From an uncultured Muribaculaceae bacterium (GTDB lineage Bacteria; Bacteroidota; Bacteroidia; Bacteroidales; Muribaculaceae), in assembly GCA_947626355.1 (NCBI GenBank), contig CANQRV010000031.1:1-33264 (forward strand): a stretch of DNA of 33,264 nt, read 5' to 3'. The position numbers were made by a program, and so were the translations under genes. Every line of letters starts with the position of its first letter. Positions within the stretch are counted from its first letter, which is position 1. This document shows, one piece after another, positions 1-7,310 of the stretch. The notes beneath the pieces are model-generated. The model was not told where the DNA came from. It did not search any database and saw only the letters and a program-made list of their open reading frames with translations.

Positions 1-23
1 ATTTTTTTGATTTCTTCACTCAT
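1..23 (-). CDS. start of a further operon gene, cut by window edge
   Basis: On the minus strand an ATG at 23-21 opens a frame reading MSEEIKK before the window ends. It lies 43 nt past the stop of the reverse transcriptase gene in AT-rich sequence, the same spacing style as the other gene junctions of this operon. Only seven full codons are visible, so the product cannot be named; the call rests on position and a plausible N-terminus only. Confidence 0.3.
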
Positions 24-66
24 TGTCCGTTAAAATCTTTAACTTTTTAGTCAAGATTTTTCAGGA

Positions 67-1290
67 CTAGACATTGGAGCCCCTATTGGTAACAGCATCA
101 AAGTCTATCAACAAATTTTCCGATGAATTGTCTTTAAGACTGTGATAAGTGCTGACCAATGAATTTAACGACAGAAAATCATACAGGTTCTTTCCAAGAC
201 TATTTTTAATCAATCGGTCAAGTTGATGTAATAATGTCAAATCATTAATTCTCTGGAAATATGAAATCCAACCGTAGTTGTGGTTATTCACTTTAAATCC
301 AGATATCATTAAATTCAAATCTGTCTTTGCATATTCGATAAATTCTGAGTCATTAACAGCAAATCGTGGGCGTAAAGAGGAATCTTCAAACTGTTTCTTA
401 AAGAGCGTACATCTTTTGACCAGACGATTAGAAAAGTTATCCTTGTTCTTTTTCTTTACTGATATTTTGCTGTCTTTGATAGAATAACCAATATATTCAA
501 ATCCATCTTCTATCCGGCCCGAGAAAGTCTTGGACTCTGTTAATTTTAGATTAAGATTATGCCTTGCTATTCCATCTATGATGATATTCTTTGCATCTAC
601 TTGTTGTGTTGTCAATACGATAATGTCGTCAACATATCTTAAAAAAAGTCCATCGTTAAATGTGCGCCGCATGTCTTCATGAAATGCTGACACATATATA
701 GTGGAAAGTATATTTGAGATAGAAAGACCTTGCGGGACTCCAATTTTATTTATGATAAACCTATCTGTGGCATCTGATATAGTTGGAGTGGTAATTGCTT
801 TTACTATAAGTTTCAACGCAATGCCATCTATTTTATCAGATAATACACTTATCAACACAGAATGATTTATGTTGTCGTAAAATGAAGCTATATCAGTTTT
901 GAAGAAATAGATATCGTTATTTGCCTTTCTTGCCTGTGTTATATATTCCTGTATTTTCCTTATATATTGATTAGGAATCATATTGGTGCTCCTGGTTTCA
1001 GAAGAGATGTATCCGTTAAGAACAGTAAGCACCAATCTGTCTCTAACTGAGGGAAGAGATAAGACTCTTGGTGGTTTCCCTTTCCCTTTCAGGACAAGCT
1101 TTTCTTTATATGGAGAAAACCGATAGGAACCATCAGCTAGTTTGTCTCTAAGCCAATCGATTTCCTTTTCAAGCGTTTTTTTATATATTTCCGGTGAGAC
1201 ATTATCCCTCCCGCCTCCTCTTTTTGGAAGAATCTTCCTAGTGTAAACTGACATTAGGTCAATACTATCCAAGTATTCTGGGAAGGTCAT
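67..1290 (-). CDS. reverse transcriptase, UG/DRT (defence-type) like
   Basis: A 407-aa RNA-directed DNA polymerase. Visible motifs are the RT1-like stretch PPRVLSLPSVRDRL (73-86), motif A KTDIASFYDNINH (131-143, Asp133), motif B GVPQGLSISNILS (184-196), motif C YVDD (219-222, catalytic Asp221/Asp222) and GFEYIGY (263-269), followed by a thumb-like NYGWISYFQRIND (338-350). All catalytic aspartates are present. Motif B reads QGLSIS rather than QGxxxSP (group II introns, retrons) or the SQ form of diversity-generating elements, which fits the abortive-infection/unknown-group RTs that include the DRT antiviral enzymes. There is no maturase, HNH or Cas1 domain. It is the fourth gene of an AT-rich operon, 29 nt after the SecB-like gene, and differs from the GC-rich surroundings, suggesting transfer. 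The RT call is firm; the defence role is inference. Confidence 0.9.
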   Translation of the reverse strand: MTFPEYLDSIDLMSVYTRKILPKRGGGRDNVSPEIYKKTLEKEIDWLRDKLADGSYRFSPYKEKLVLKGKGKPPRVLSLPSVRDRLVLTVLNGYISSETRSTNMIPNQYIRKIQEYITQARKANNDIYFFKTDIASFYDNINHSVLISVLSDKIDGIALKLIVKAITTPTISDATDRFIINKIGVPQGLSISNILSTIYVSAFHEDMRRTFNDGLFLRYVDDIIVLTTQQVDAKNIIIDGIARHNLNLKLTESKTFSGRIEDGFEYIGYSIKDSKISVKKKNKDNFSNRLVKRCTLFKKQFEDSSLRPRFAVNDSEFIEYAKTDLNLMISGFKVNNHNYGWISYFQRINDLTLLHQLDRLIKNSLGKNLYDFLSLNSLVSTYHSLKDNSSENLLIDFDAVTNRGSNV

Positions 1291-1319
1291 TATTATCTAA
1301 TTACGGAAATGGATGGAGT

Positions 1320-1781
1320 TTATTCGTCCTGGGAGATGATGATCTTTATGTCGTTTGAGATTGCCTCGGGAGAGATAGAGGGAAGTATGAAACCTGAACG
1401 AACGGGAGCAGTTGGAGCAATTTCAGGATATTTCCCCTCGGGTATTGCGGTTTTAGCAGCTACTACTCCTATGGTAGCATACCATGCTTCGGCGCATATA
1501 GTAGTCAACTCACTATGATGCTCTATCAACTTAGGGTCTTCTGAAATTGCCTTGCCGAATCCATCAGCATGAAATGCGAAGAGCAGACCGATGTTGAGAA
1601 GACTCCTGTCTCCACAATTAACCATTATGTCCATCTGGACGCCAAATTCATCTTGATCTGGAGAGCATTTCAACTTAGCGTCCAACCCTATGCGTATTCT
1701 GTTTTCTTCGGAAAAATCACTCCAAACCTCGGGATTGTATGAAAACGGTCCCTGGCTATAATGGATTATCATAGCATTCAT
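1320..1781 (-). CDS. SecB-like chaperone domain protein (tentative)
   Basis: A 153-aa acidic protein without a signal peptide or membrane segment. The pattern resembles SecB: a run of beta-strand-like segments (RIRIGLDAKLKC at 28-39, FGVQMDIMVNC at 46-56, LLNIGLLFAFHADGF at 61-75), then a helix (ELTTICAEAWYATIGVVAAK, 91-110) and a C-terminal FILPSISPEAIS (131-142) in the place of the Pro-rich LAPVNFDAL-type segment of SecB. SecB-type chaperones export proteins, but relatives also serve toxin-antitoxin-chaperone systems, including the anti-phage CmdTAC system. It lies between the DUF6575-like gene (33 nt before) and the RT gene (29 nt after), so co-expression is likely. The fold assignment is made by eye from remote similarity and needs a profile search. 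Confidence 0.5.
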   Translation of the reverse strand: MNAMIIHYSQGPFSYNPEVWSDFSEENRIRIGLDAKLKCSPDQDEFGVQMDIMVNCGDRSLLNIGLLFAFHADGFGKAISEDPKLIEHHSELTTICAEAWYATIGVVAAKTAIPEGKYPEIAPTAPVRSGFILPSISPEAISNDIKIIISQDE

Positions 1782-1814
1782 TATTCGATATATTAGATAG
1801 AGAATGAGATGGTT

Positions 1815-2225
1815 TCAGGCCACTACAAACTGTTGGCCTTTGGCGTGACGCTTAAGGAATGCATCTATCCATCCTTCCTCCTCACAGAATTCGGAGTCAA
1901 ACCAGTTCATGGCGTCAAATGTCTGGTCAGGTTGGAAAGTGTCGTTTGGTTCCACATATATGTCGTCATCCACAATTTTGAATCCGATGGTTTTGCGGGA
2001 CAGGAATATATCAGAGAGAGAAACCCTATCGGACATATAGTCGATGATCTCATCTGATGTGGTTTCGACTGCGGAAAATGTGGGATTGATTATTTCATTG
2101 GGAGATGATGTGCACACTGCAAGATACAGCTTACGACTGGCAAGATCGATGAAAATCAACGTGTAGGGCTGACCGAGCTGCTGAAGCACGGCTGCGCGAA
2201 CAATATTTCTGTTGATTCCAGTCAT
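1815..2225 (-). CDS. DUF6575-like protein of unknown function
   Basis: A 136-aa cytoplasmic protein. The N-terminal half (LGQPYTLIFIDLASRKLYLAV, then DYMSDRVSLSDIFL) resembles the DUF6575 layout of a short beta hairpin with LYLAV followed by a helix and an 'S.RDAF'-type turn; this is a weak, visual match. The C-terminus is acidic (FDSEFCEEEGWIDAFLKRH). Its ATG overlaps the TGA of the preceding gene in an ATGA junction, so the two are translationally coupled and very likely act together. No catalytic motif is recognisable. It may be a partner or regulator of the RT; the sequence does not decide this. Confidence 0.6.
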   Translation of the reverse strand: MTGINRNIVRAAVLQQLGQPYTLIFIDLASRKLYLAVCTSSPNEIINPTFSAVETTSDEIIDYMSDRVSLSDIFLSRKTIGFKIVDDDIYVEPNDTFQPDQTFDAMNWFDSEFCEEEGWIDAFLKRHAKGQQFVVA

Positions 2226-2788
2226 AATTCATATTTATACTGATACGGGACAAACCCCGGAACCATCATATCTTTTAGTGTAACGCCCTCATATAGGAGA
2301 ATGTTGCCATGACCGTTGATAAAATCTGTGATGAGGCCATGGTTAGGACACATTAAGAAGGCCAAAATTATCAGACCGCGGTTAGACATCATTCTATCAA
2401 TCTGCTCTTTTGGAAGATTCTTCTCCTTTAAATTCGCGAGTTTGATATCCAATGATGCTATTGCAGATTCAATGCTATCATTGACGGAGAGGGCATAATG
2501 ACATATCTCCTTGTAGCGTGTAGCCTCGTCCTTTTCATCTACCTCTGCATAGGTAAGTGCCGACTTGATTTTTTTATTAGGTTTATGTGGCCGTAATTGA
2601 AGCGGCGTCTGATCTATTTCGGACGGAGGCAGTTTTATGCAAGAGCGATATACAAACACTCCATTCTCTTTGGGAATTTTGAACTGAGGAAGCAAGTGTG
2701 GCCGATAAGGCGCTACGTAATCGTGGTTGTTATAGCGTTTTTCGGGTTGGTTCACGATGCTTTCCGGAGTGATGGTTAGTTCAGGCAT
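2222..2788 (-). CDS. 188-aa protein of unknown function, first gene of RT operon
   Basis: I do not recognise this protein. A longer frame runs back to 3052 but its first 88 codons only translate the upstream hairpin repeats, so the ATG at 2788 (MPELTITPES) is the likely start. The product is soluble. It has a Pro-rich N-terminal third (YVAPYRPHLLPQFKIP), a basic segment (RPHKPNKKIKS), a central helical region with heptad-like spacing (SIESAIASLDIKLANLKEK), and a short hydrophobic patch GLIILAFLMC near residue 140 that is too short for a confident membrane segment. It ends QYKYEL. The ATGA overlap with the 136-aa gene ties it into the operon. Base composition is AT-rich, unlike the chimera upstream. 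Confidence 0.65.
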   Translation of the reverse strand: MPELTITPESIVNQPEKRYNNHDYVAPYRPHLLPQFKIPKENGVFVYRSCIKLPPSEIDQTPLQLRPHKPNKKIKSALTYAEVDEKDEATRYKEICHYALSVNDSIESAIASLDIKLANLKEKNLPKEQIDRMMSNRGLIILAFLMCPNHGLITDFINGHGNILLYEGVTLKDMMVPGFVPYQYKYEL

Positions 2789-2833
2789 AGAATGATATAT
2801 CAGAGTCGATTGCCGGGCTAAGATGACCGGGAT

Positions 2834-3010
2834 GTGCGAAGCCTCCTTCGCACCACAGGACGGAGCGGCAGAGCCGCAAGAGTGAAGAGTGAAGAGTGAA
2901 GAGTGAAGATTGTTGGATTCTTGCCGGGATGTGCGAAGACTCCTTCGCACCACAGGACGGAGCGGCAGAGCCGCAAGAGTCTGGGGTGAAGAGTTAAGAG
3001 TCAAGATTGG
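2834..3010 (+). repeat. two tandem copies of a composite hairpin-heptamer repeat
   Basis: Two copies 97 bp apart. Each has a perfect 8-bp stem GTGCGAAG/CTTCGCAC (2834-2853; 2931-2950), the tail CACAGGACGGA, a second hairpin GCGGC-AGA-GCCGC (2865-2877; 2962-2974) and then AAGAG followed by a heptamer array. Copy 1 has four perfect GAGTGAA units (2880-2907); copy 2 has a degenerate array running into the 3' end of the chimera gene, whose stop is at 3001-3003. It fills the gap between the chimera and the RT operon. There is no T-tract on either strand, so these are not ordinary intrinsic terminators. Confidence 0.9.
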
Positions 3011-4542
3011 GGACTCAATTCCAGTTGGCGGGGGTCGAGGTCGACGCGCCATTCGTAGCCTTGGTCGGTGGTCAGACGGACACGGTAGATGACGCTGCCG
3101 GCTTCACTTTCCATTACTTCTTCGACTTCGGCTTCGCGGCCACTGTAGCCGGCGGAGACGATGATTACTTTCTCGCCGGGGCGTGGGGTCAGTTCTCCTA
3201 TGGGATGTAGTTCGATGTCAGGGGTGAAGATGCCGACGGCGGCCTGGAACCGTTTCATGTCGGCCTGCGGGATGACGGCGTAGGGGGAGCCGGGGCTGTT
3301 GCTCAGCCGGTAGCACCACGCTTTGTCGCCGATGGCGTGAAACATCGGCATGATCAGCTCCTGGCGGGTGCGGAAGAAGGCGGTGCTGGCGATGAAGGGA
3401 TGGTCTTCGACCACTGTCCGTTTGCCGAGGCGCCGCCGGATGGTCTCGCAGGGATAGTAGAGCTCCGGGGCCGGATGGACGGCCTCGGCGATGTCGCGCC
3501 GGAGGTCGGCGAAGTCGACGCCCTTGCGGATGTGCATGGCAAACCAGCGGGGCATGCCCTGCGCGAGCAGGGCGACGACGGCGCGTCGCCACGGCGCAGC
3601 CGAAGGCTGCGAGGCGTCTAAAGCCTCCGGCTCGGCCTCGGGTGAGGCTTCACCTTCGGCGAGGCTGTCGGCGGCGTCGGGTGACGCGCCTTCGGATGAG
3701 GAGGGGGCTCCGGCGCCTTCAGCGGCGGTGCCGGTGATATCTTTGATGAAGGAGGGGAGGGCGTAGGGGGCGGGGCGGCCGAGAAGGCGCAGGGCCTCGG
3801 TGGCGGTGGCTCCGCAACGGATGGCGCAGGCGACCCACAGGGAGGCGGAGAGGGTGTCGGGGTCGACGGCCGTGAGGCCGGTGACGGGGCGGAAGAGCTC
3901 GGTGAGGCTCTTGGCCAGCTCCTTATATATCTGCGCGGGGGTGAGGTATGACTGCCGGAGGTCGAAGACGAAGCGACGCTTCGGAGTGATGTTGTAGTCG
4001 AGGAGGGAGCGGAGGGGCTCGTCGGCAATCTGCAGGGCGTCGCCCTTGGTGAGGCGGGAGAGGGCGGCGAAGGGCTCGGCGCCGCGGAGCAGGGAGCAGA
4101 GGAGCATGTCGGCGGCGACGCGTCGGCCATCGCCGGGACGCAGGGACTCGCGGAGGAGGGTGAGGCAGCGGTCGAATACGTCCTCGCGCATGAGGGGCGG
4201 GAGGGGGTGCCTATCGTCGGCGAGGCGGCGGGCGAGGTCGCGCGGGGCGTCGCAGGGCTCGAGGAGCTCCCGGTCGGCGGCGCGGGAGACGAGCGCGGAG
4301 AGGATATTAAGGTGGCGGGCTACGGTGGCGTTGGAGAGGCCCTGGCGAAGGAGCCAGGCTGCCCAGTCGGCGGTCATGGCGGGGTCGAGGTCGGCGAGCT
4401 CGAGGCGGTGGGCAGTGAGGAAGCACTCGAGCTCGGAGATGGTGCGCCGGTATTTGAGGGCGGACTCGGAGCTGAGGCCTGTGAGGCCAGACTGGAAAAA
4501 CCGCAGGAGTTCGGAATTGCTATGTCGCTTGCCTGTAGTCAC
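3001..4542 (-). CDS. chimera: degenerate tyrosine recombinase fused to NusG/UpxY-like antiterminator
   Basis: A 513-aa protein in two parts. Residues about 8-110 look like the SAM-like core-binding domain of tyrosine recombinases (SALKYRRTISELECFL; SNATVARHLNILSALVSRA). Residues 120-270 follow the catalytic fold: LLRGAEP keeps the first Arg (R153), but the HxxR box reads DTLS (229-232), LLGH is LLGR (R256) and the tyrosine position is F265. A low-complexity A/E/S/P linker spans about 271-316. The C-terminal half resembles NusG/UpxY: WFAMHIRKG (333-341), ELYYPCETIRRR, FIASTAFFRTR (383-393), AVIPQADMKRFQAAVG (422-437), then a KOW-like GEKVIIVSAGYSGREAEVEEV (456-476). It is probably a DNA-binding or structural recombinase remnant attached to an elongation factor. 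It has its own promoter and lies upstream of the RT operon in the same direction. Domain calls are by eye. Confidence 0.75.
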   Translation of the reverse strand: MTTGKRHSNSELLRFFQSGLTGLSSESALKYRRTISELECFLTAHRLELADLDPAMTADWAAWLLRQGLSNATVARHLNILSALVSRAADRELLEPCDAPRDLARRLADDRHPLPPLMREDVFDRCLTLLRESLRPGDGRRVAADMLLCSLLRGAEPFAALSRLTKGDALQIADEPLRSLLDYNITPKRRFVFDLRQSYLTPAQIYKELAKSLTELFRPVTGLTAVDPDTLSASLWVACAIRCGATATEALRLLGRPAPYALPSFIKDITGTAAEGAGAPSSSEGASPDAADSLAEGEASPEAEPEALDASQPSAAPWRRAVVALLAQGMPRWFAMHIRKGVDFADLRRDIAEAVHPAPELYYPCETIRRRLGKRTVVEDHPFIASTAFFRTRQELIMPMFHAIGDKAWCYRLSNSPGSPYAVIPQADMKRFQAAVGIFTPDIELHPIGELTPRPGEKVIIVSAGYSGREAEVEEVMESEAGSVIYRVRLTTDQGYEWRVDLDPRQLELSPQS

Positions 4543-4744
4543 TTGCGAAAATTCGGCTGTTTACCTTCGACTAAACAAGAGAAAACTCTTCTCTTCCCCC
4601 TGATGCCGTGGCCTGGAGGGCCGGAGCCAGAGGTGACGAGACGAGTATGTTAGCGTCAGTTCCCATGTCGAGGGGTGGTGACGGAAGTCACGGTCGCTTT
4701 TTAAGGGATAGGCGGCGGACGGCGCGCCTGCTTTGAAGCGATTG

Positions 4745-4776
4745 CAAAGTTAGGTATTTTTCGGGAGAGGTGCAAA
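4745..4776 (-). promoter_or_regulatory. Bacteroidetes-type promoter for the chimera gene
   Basis: Read on the minus strand, TTTG (4776-4773) is followed after exactly 20 nt by TAACTTTG (4752-4745). This matches the TTTG / TAnnTTTG consensus of the Bacteroidetes primary sigma factor. Transcription would start near 4738, leaving a leader of about 195 nt before the ATG at 4542. The leader includes small hairpins (GTGAC-GGAA-GTCAC at 4678-4691; AAGAG-AAAA-CTCTT at 4578-4591), room enough for attenuation. Confidence 0.75.
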
Positions 4777-4820
4777 TTTTGAGGGGCGCAATTAAGGAAA
4801 TTTAAATTAAGAGGGAAGCC

Positions 4821-5152
4821 GGGGCGGGACGCCGCCTCTCCCAGGGGACGGATTCGGGAGGGGGGAACAAGCCGGATTCGAGCCGGAAATGGCGGCGGGG
4901 ACGCTGCCTCTCCCAGGGGGGTGTACGGTTTTGATGGACGATTTCGGACAGGTGTACGGATTCGGACAGCGGCCTGCGGCGGCTGTCGGCTGGTAATCAG
5001 CGCTATGCGCTTTTGGCACGCGTATTGTTGCGCCTTTGGCGAACAGGTAAGCGCTGACGCGCAAGGGTGAAGAGTGAAGAGTCAAGGCAAGCGGGATAAG
5101 CCGGATTCTTGCCGGATTCAAGCCGGGCGGACGCTTTGAAAAGCGTTCCTAC
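4821..5152 (+). repeat. mosaic of palindromic intergenic repeats
   Basis: This stretch between the divergent chimera and efflux operon holds no credible gene. Two copies of a hairpin with a CTCTCCCAGGGG tail lie at 4821-4847 and 4891-4919. CCGGATTC-nn-GCCGG-type units occur at about 4871-4886 and 5101-5115. A heptamer array (GGGTGAAGAGTGAAGAGTCAA) lies at 5065-5085. A GTAG-type REP-like hairpin (ACGCTT-TGAA-AAGCGT, then TCCTAC) lies at 5129-5152. The same modules recur near 2.8, 11.5, 12.1, 14.3 and 18.7 kb. No promoter matching the Bacteroidetes consensus was found directly before the adaptor gene at 5204. Confidence 0.8.
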
Positions 5153-5203
5153 AGGCCGGAACAACTGATAACGACAACTGACAAACAACTAAAACGACTA
5201 TAT

Positions 5204-6451
5204 ATGGATAAGGAGATAGATAAGAGTGTGATCAAGAGACGGAGGCTCCGGAGATGGGGCCTCGCGGGTGGAATCGTGGCTGCGGTGGCGGCGGGGATCG
5301 CTGTTGTGGCGGGCCTGTCGGGGAAGAGCGTTGACCGCGATTCGCTTACGTTCACTGTGACGGATACGGGGGATGTGGAGAACTCGGTGGCGGCGTCGGG
5401 TAAGGTGGTGCCGGCCTACGAGGAGGTGATGGTGTCGCCGGTGGCGACGCGCATCCTGGAGCTCTACTGCCAGGAGGGTGAGGAGGTGGAGGCCGGACAG
5501 GCCATCATGCGCCTCGACCTCCAGAGCGCGGAGACGGAGGTGAGACGTCTCGGCGACGAGCTGGAGATGAAGCGCAACGCCACGGAGCGGGCGCAGCTCG
5601 ACAGCAAGACGCGCCTGACGAACCTCGAGATGCAGATCAAGGCGAAGGAGCTGGCCGTGGGCGAGCTGAAGGCGGAGGTGGCCAACGAGCGGCGCCTCGA
5701 CAGCATAGGCAGCGGCACGGGAGAGACCGTGCGCCAGACGGAGCTCGCCTACCGCACGGGGCTCATCGAGCTGGAGCGGATGCGCAAGGAGCTGGAGAAC
5801 GAGCGGCGGAGCCTCGACGCGGCGCACCGCAGCAACAAGCTCGAGGAGGGGATATGCGCGAACAACCTCGGCGAGGCGTCGCGGAGGCTGGAGGACGCGC
5901 GGGTGAAGGCGTCGCGCAAGGCGACGCTGACCTATCTCAACAATTCGATAGGAAGCAGCGTGGGGGCGGGAGAGCGCTTAGCCGTGCTCTCCGACCTCGG
6001 GCATTTCAAGATCAGCGCGGAGATACCGGAGAGCGACGCCGACAAGCTGTCGACGGGCGCGACGGTGGAGGTGAAGCTCGGCAGCACGCGGCTGAAGGGG
6101 AGGGTGGCGCACATCGTGCCGCAGGCGGCCAACGGGATGGTATCGTTTACGGTGACCTTAGGGGACGGCGACGACAAGCGGCTCCGCTCAGGGGTGAGGA
6201 CGGAGCTGAACGTAGTGTGCGGGCTGAAGGAGGGGGTGACGCGAATCGCCAACGGACAGTATTTCCACGGAGCGGGGGGATACACATTATATGTGCTCGA
6301 CAAGGACGGGGAGACGCTGAAGGCACGGCATGTGACGCTGGGCGACAGCAATTTCGACTACGTGGAGGTAGTGAACGGGTTAAGGCCCGGGGAGAAGGTG
6401 GTGATCAGCGAGATGCCGGCGGGGGCGCAAGAGCTGAGGGTGAGGGATTAG
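5204..6451 (+). CDS. HlyD/MacA-type periplasmic adaptor of ABC efflux system
   Basis: A 415-aa membrane fusion protein linking the inner-membrane ABC transporter to the outer-membrane channel. A basic N-terminus (IKRRRLRRW) is followed by one membrane segment (about 19-41). Next come a lipoyl half (AASGKVVPAYEEVMVSPVATRI, EGEEVEAGQAIMRLD), a long alpha-helical hairpin rich in Glu/Arg/Leu (about 105-245), the second lipoyl half with GSSVGAGERLAVL, a beta-barrel (FKISAEIPESDADKLSTG) and a membrane-proximal domain (VTLGDSNFDYVEVVNGLRPGEKVVI). This order is that of MacA-type adaptors. It opens a five-gene operon. Its last codons (QELRVRD) coincide with a degenerate copy of the heptamer array, and a repeat remnant GCCGCAAGAGTCAAGA follows the stop. 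Confidence 0.93.
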   Translation: MDKEIDKSVIKRRRLRRWGLAGGIVAAVAAGIAVVAGLSGKSVDRDSLTFTVTDTGDVENSVAASGKVVPAYEEVMVSPVATRILELYCQEGEEVEAGQAIMRLDLQSAETEVRRLGDELEMKRNATERAQLDSKTRLTNLEMQIKAKELAVGELKAEVANERRLDSIGSGTGETVRQTELAYRTGLIELERMRKELENERRSLDAAHRSNKLEEGICANNLGEASRRLEDARVKASRKATLTYLNNSIGSSVGAGERLAVLSDLGHFKISAEIPESDADKLSTGATVEVKLGSTRLKGRVAHIVPQAANGMVSFTVTLGDGDDKRLRSGVRTELNVVCGLKEGVTRIANGQYFHGAGGYTLYVLDKDGETLKARHVTLGDSNFDYVEVVNGLRPGEKVVISEMPAGAQELRVRD

Positions 6452-6539
6452 GGGGGCCAAAGCCGCAAGAGTCAAGACTTATATAAACGACAGAGACAAC
6501 AATTATAAAACAACGACAAGAATTAAAAACGACAATATT

Positions 6540-7235
6540 ATGGGAATTATCAGATTGCAGGGTGTGGAGAAGATCTACCGCACCGACGAGATCGAGACAC
6601 TGGCGCTCGAGAATGTGAATATGGATGTGGAGAAGGGGGAGTTTATCAGCGTGATGGGTCCTTCGGGGTGCGGCAAGTCGACGCTGCTCAACATGATCGG
6701 CCTTCTGGATACGCCGACGAAGGGGACCGTGGAGCTCTGCGGACAGCAGACAGGGTCGATGGGCGACAGCCAGCTGGCGAGCTTCCGCAACCACAACATC
6801 GGCTTCGTGTTTCAGAGCTTCCACCTGATACCGAGCCTTAACGTGCTGGAGAACGTGATGCTGCCGCTGATCTACCGCAAGGGTGGCAGCGCGTCGGAGC
6901 GCCGGGCACGGGCGAAGGAGGTGATCGAGAAGCTGGGGCTGAGCCACCGCATGAAGCACATGCCGGCGCAGCTGTCGGGCGGACAGTGTCAGAGGGTTGC
7001 GATCGCGAGGGCGATCGCGGGCAATCCGGAGATCATCCTGGCCGACGAGCCGACGGGTAACCTGGACTCGAAGATGGGCGCGGAGGTGATGGCTCTTCTC
7101 CACGAGCTCAACAAGGAGCATGGGAAGACGATCGTGATGGTGACGCACAATGAGCAGCAGGCCCGGGATACGGACCGGATCGTGAGGTTCTTCGACGGAA
7201 GACAGATCGCGGACGGCGTGAAGCGCCAAGAGTGA
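6540..7235 (+). CDS. ABC transporter ATP-binding protein, MacB/LolD type
   Basis: A 231-aa nucleotide-binding protein that powers the two permeases that follow. It shows Walker A GPSGCGKST (about 40-48), the Q-loop in FVFQSFHLIPSLNVLENV, the signature LSGGQCQRVAIARA (about 143-156), Walker B IILADEPTGNLD and the H-loop VMVTHNE. The 'TGNLDSKMG' stretch and total length are typical of the MacB/LolD/FtsE group, which acts with FtsX-like permeases. The ATPase is a separate protein here, unlike Escherichia coli MacB. The stop codon TGA (7233-7235) lies inside a GAGTGAA heptamer of the intergenic repeat family. Confidence 0.96.
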   Translation: MGIIRLQGVEKIYRTDEIETLALENVNMDVEKGEFISVMGPSGCGKSTLLNMIGLLDTPTKGTVELCGQQTGSMGDSQLASFRNHNIGFVFQSFHLIPSLNVLENVMLPLIYRKGGSASERRARAKEVIEKLGLSHRMKHMPAQLSGGQCQRVAIARAIAGNPEIILADEPTGNLDSKMGAEVMALLHELNKEHGKTIVMVTHNEQQARDTDRIVRFFDGRQIADGVKRQE

Positions 7236-7310
7236 AGAGAGAAGCTTATAAGATACATAAGATCTATAAGGCTTATCAAGATATATAAAAACGACAACGA
7301 CTAACAGAAG

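Noticed and set aside
1..2788. Retron or diversity-generating retroelement
   Set aside because: There is no non-coding stretch of msr/msd size beside the RT (gaps are 29 and 33 nt), motif B is QGLSIS and not the SQ form, and no template/variable repeat pair was noticed.
2834..3010. CRISPR-like array
   Set aside because: The repeats are hairpin composites and 7-bp tandem units, not regular repeats with unique spacers, and no cas gene is present.
2789..3052. N-terminal 88-residue extension of the 188-aa protein
   Set aside because: The extension translates only intergenic repeats found elsewhere in the window, and the internal ATG 2788 begins the AT-rich coding style.
3001..4542. Active site-specific integrase next to an att site
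   Set aside because: Catalytic His/Arg/Tyr positions read Asp/Ser/Phe, and no direct att-like repeat or tRNA gene is present.
3001..4542. Head of a capsular polysaccharide locus because of the UpxY-like half
   Set aside because: No glycosyltransferase, flippase or polymerase gene follows in the transcribed direction.
3337..4653. Several + strand frames over the chimera gene
   Set aside because: Gly/Arg/Ala-rich shadows with no motifs; the minus-strand frame has recognisable domains and a promoter.
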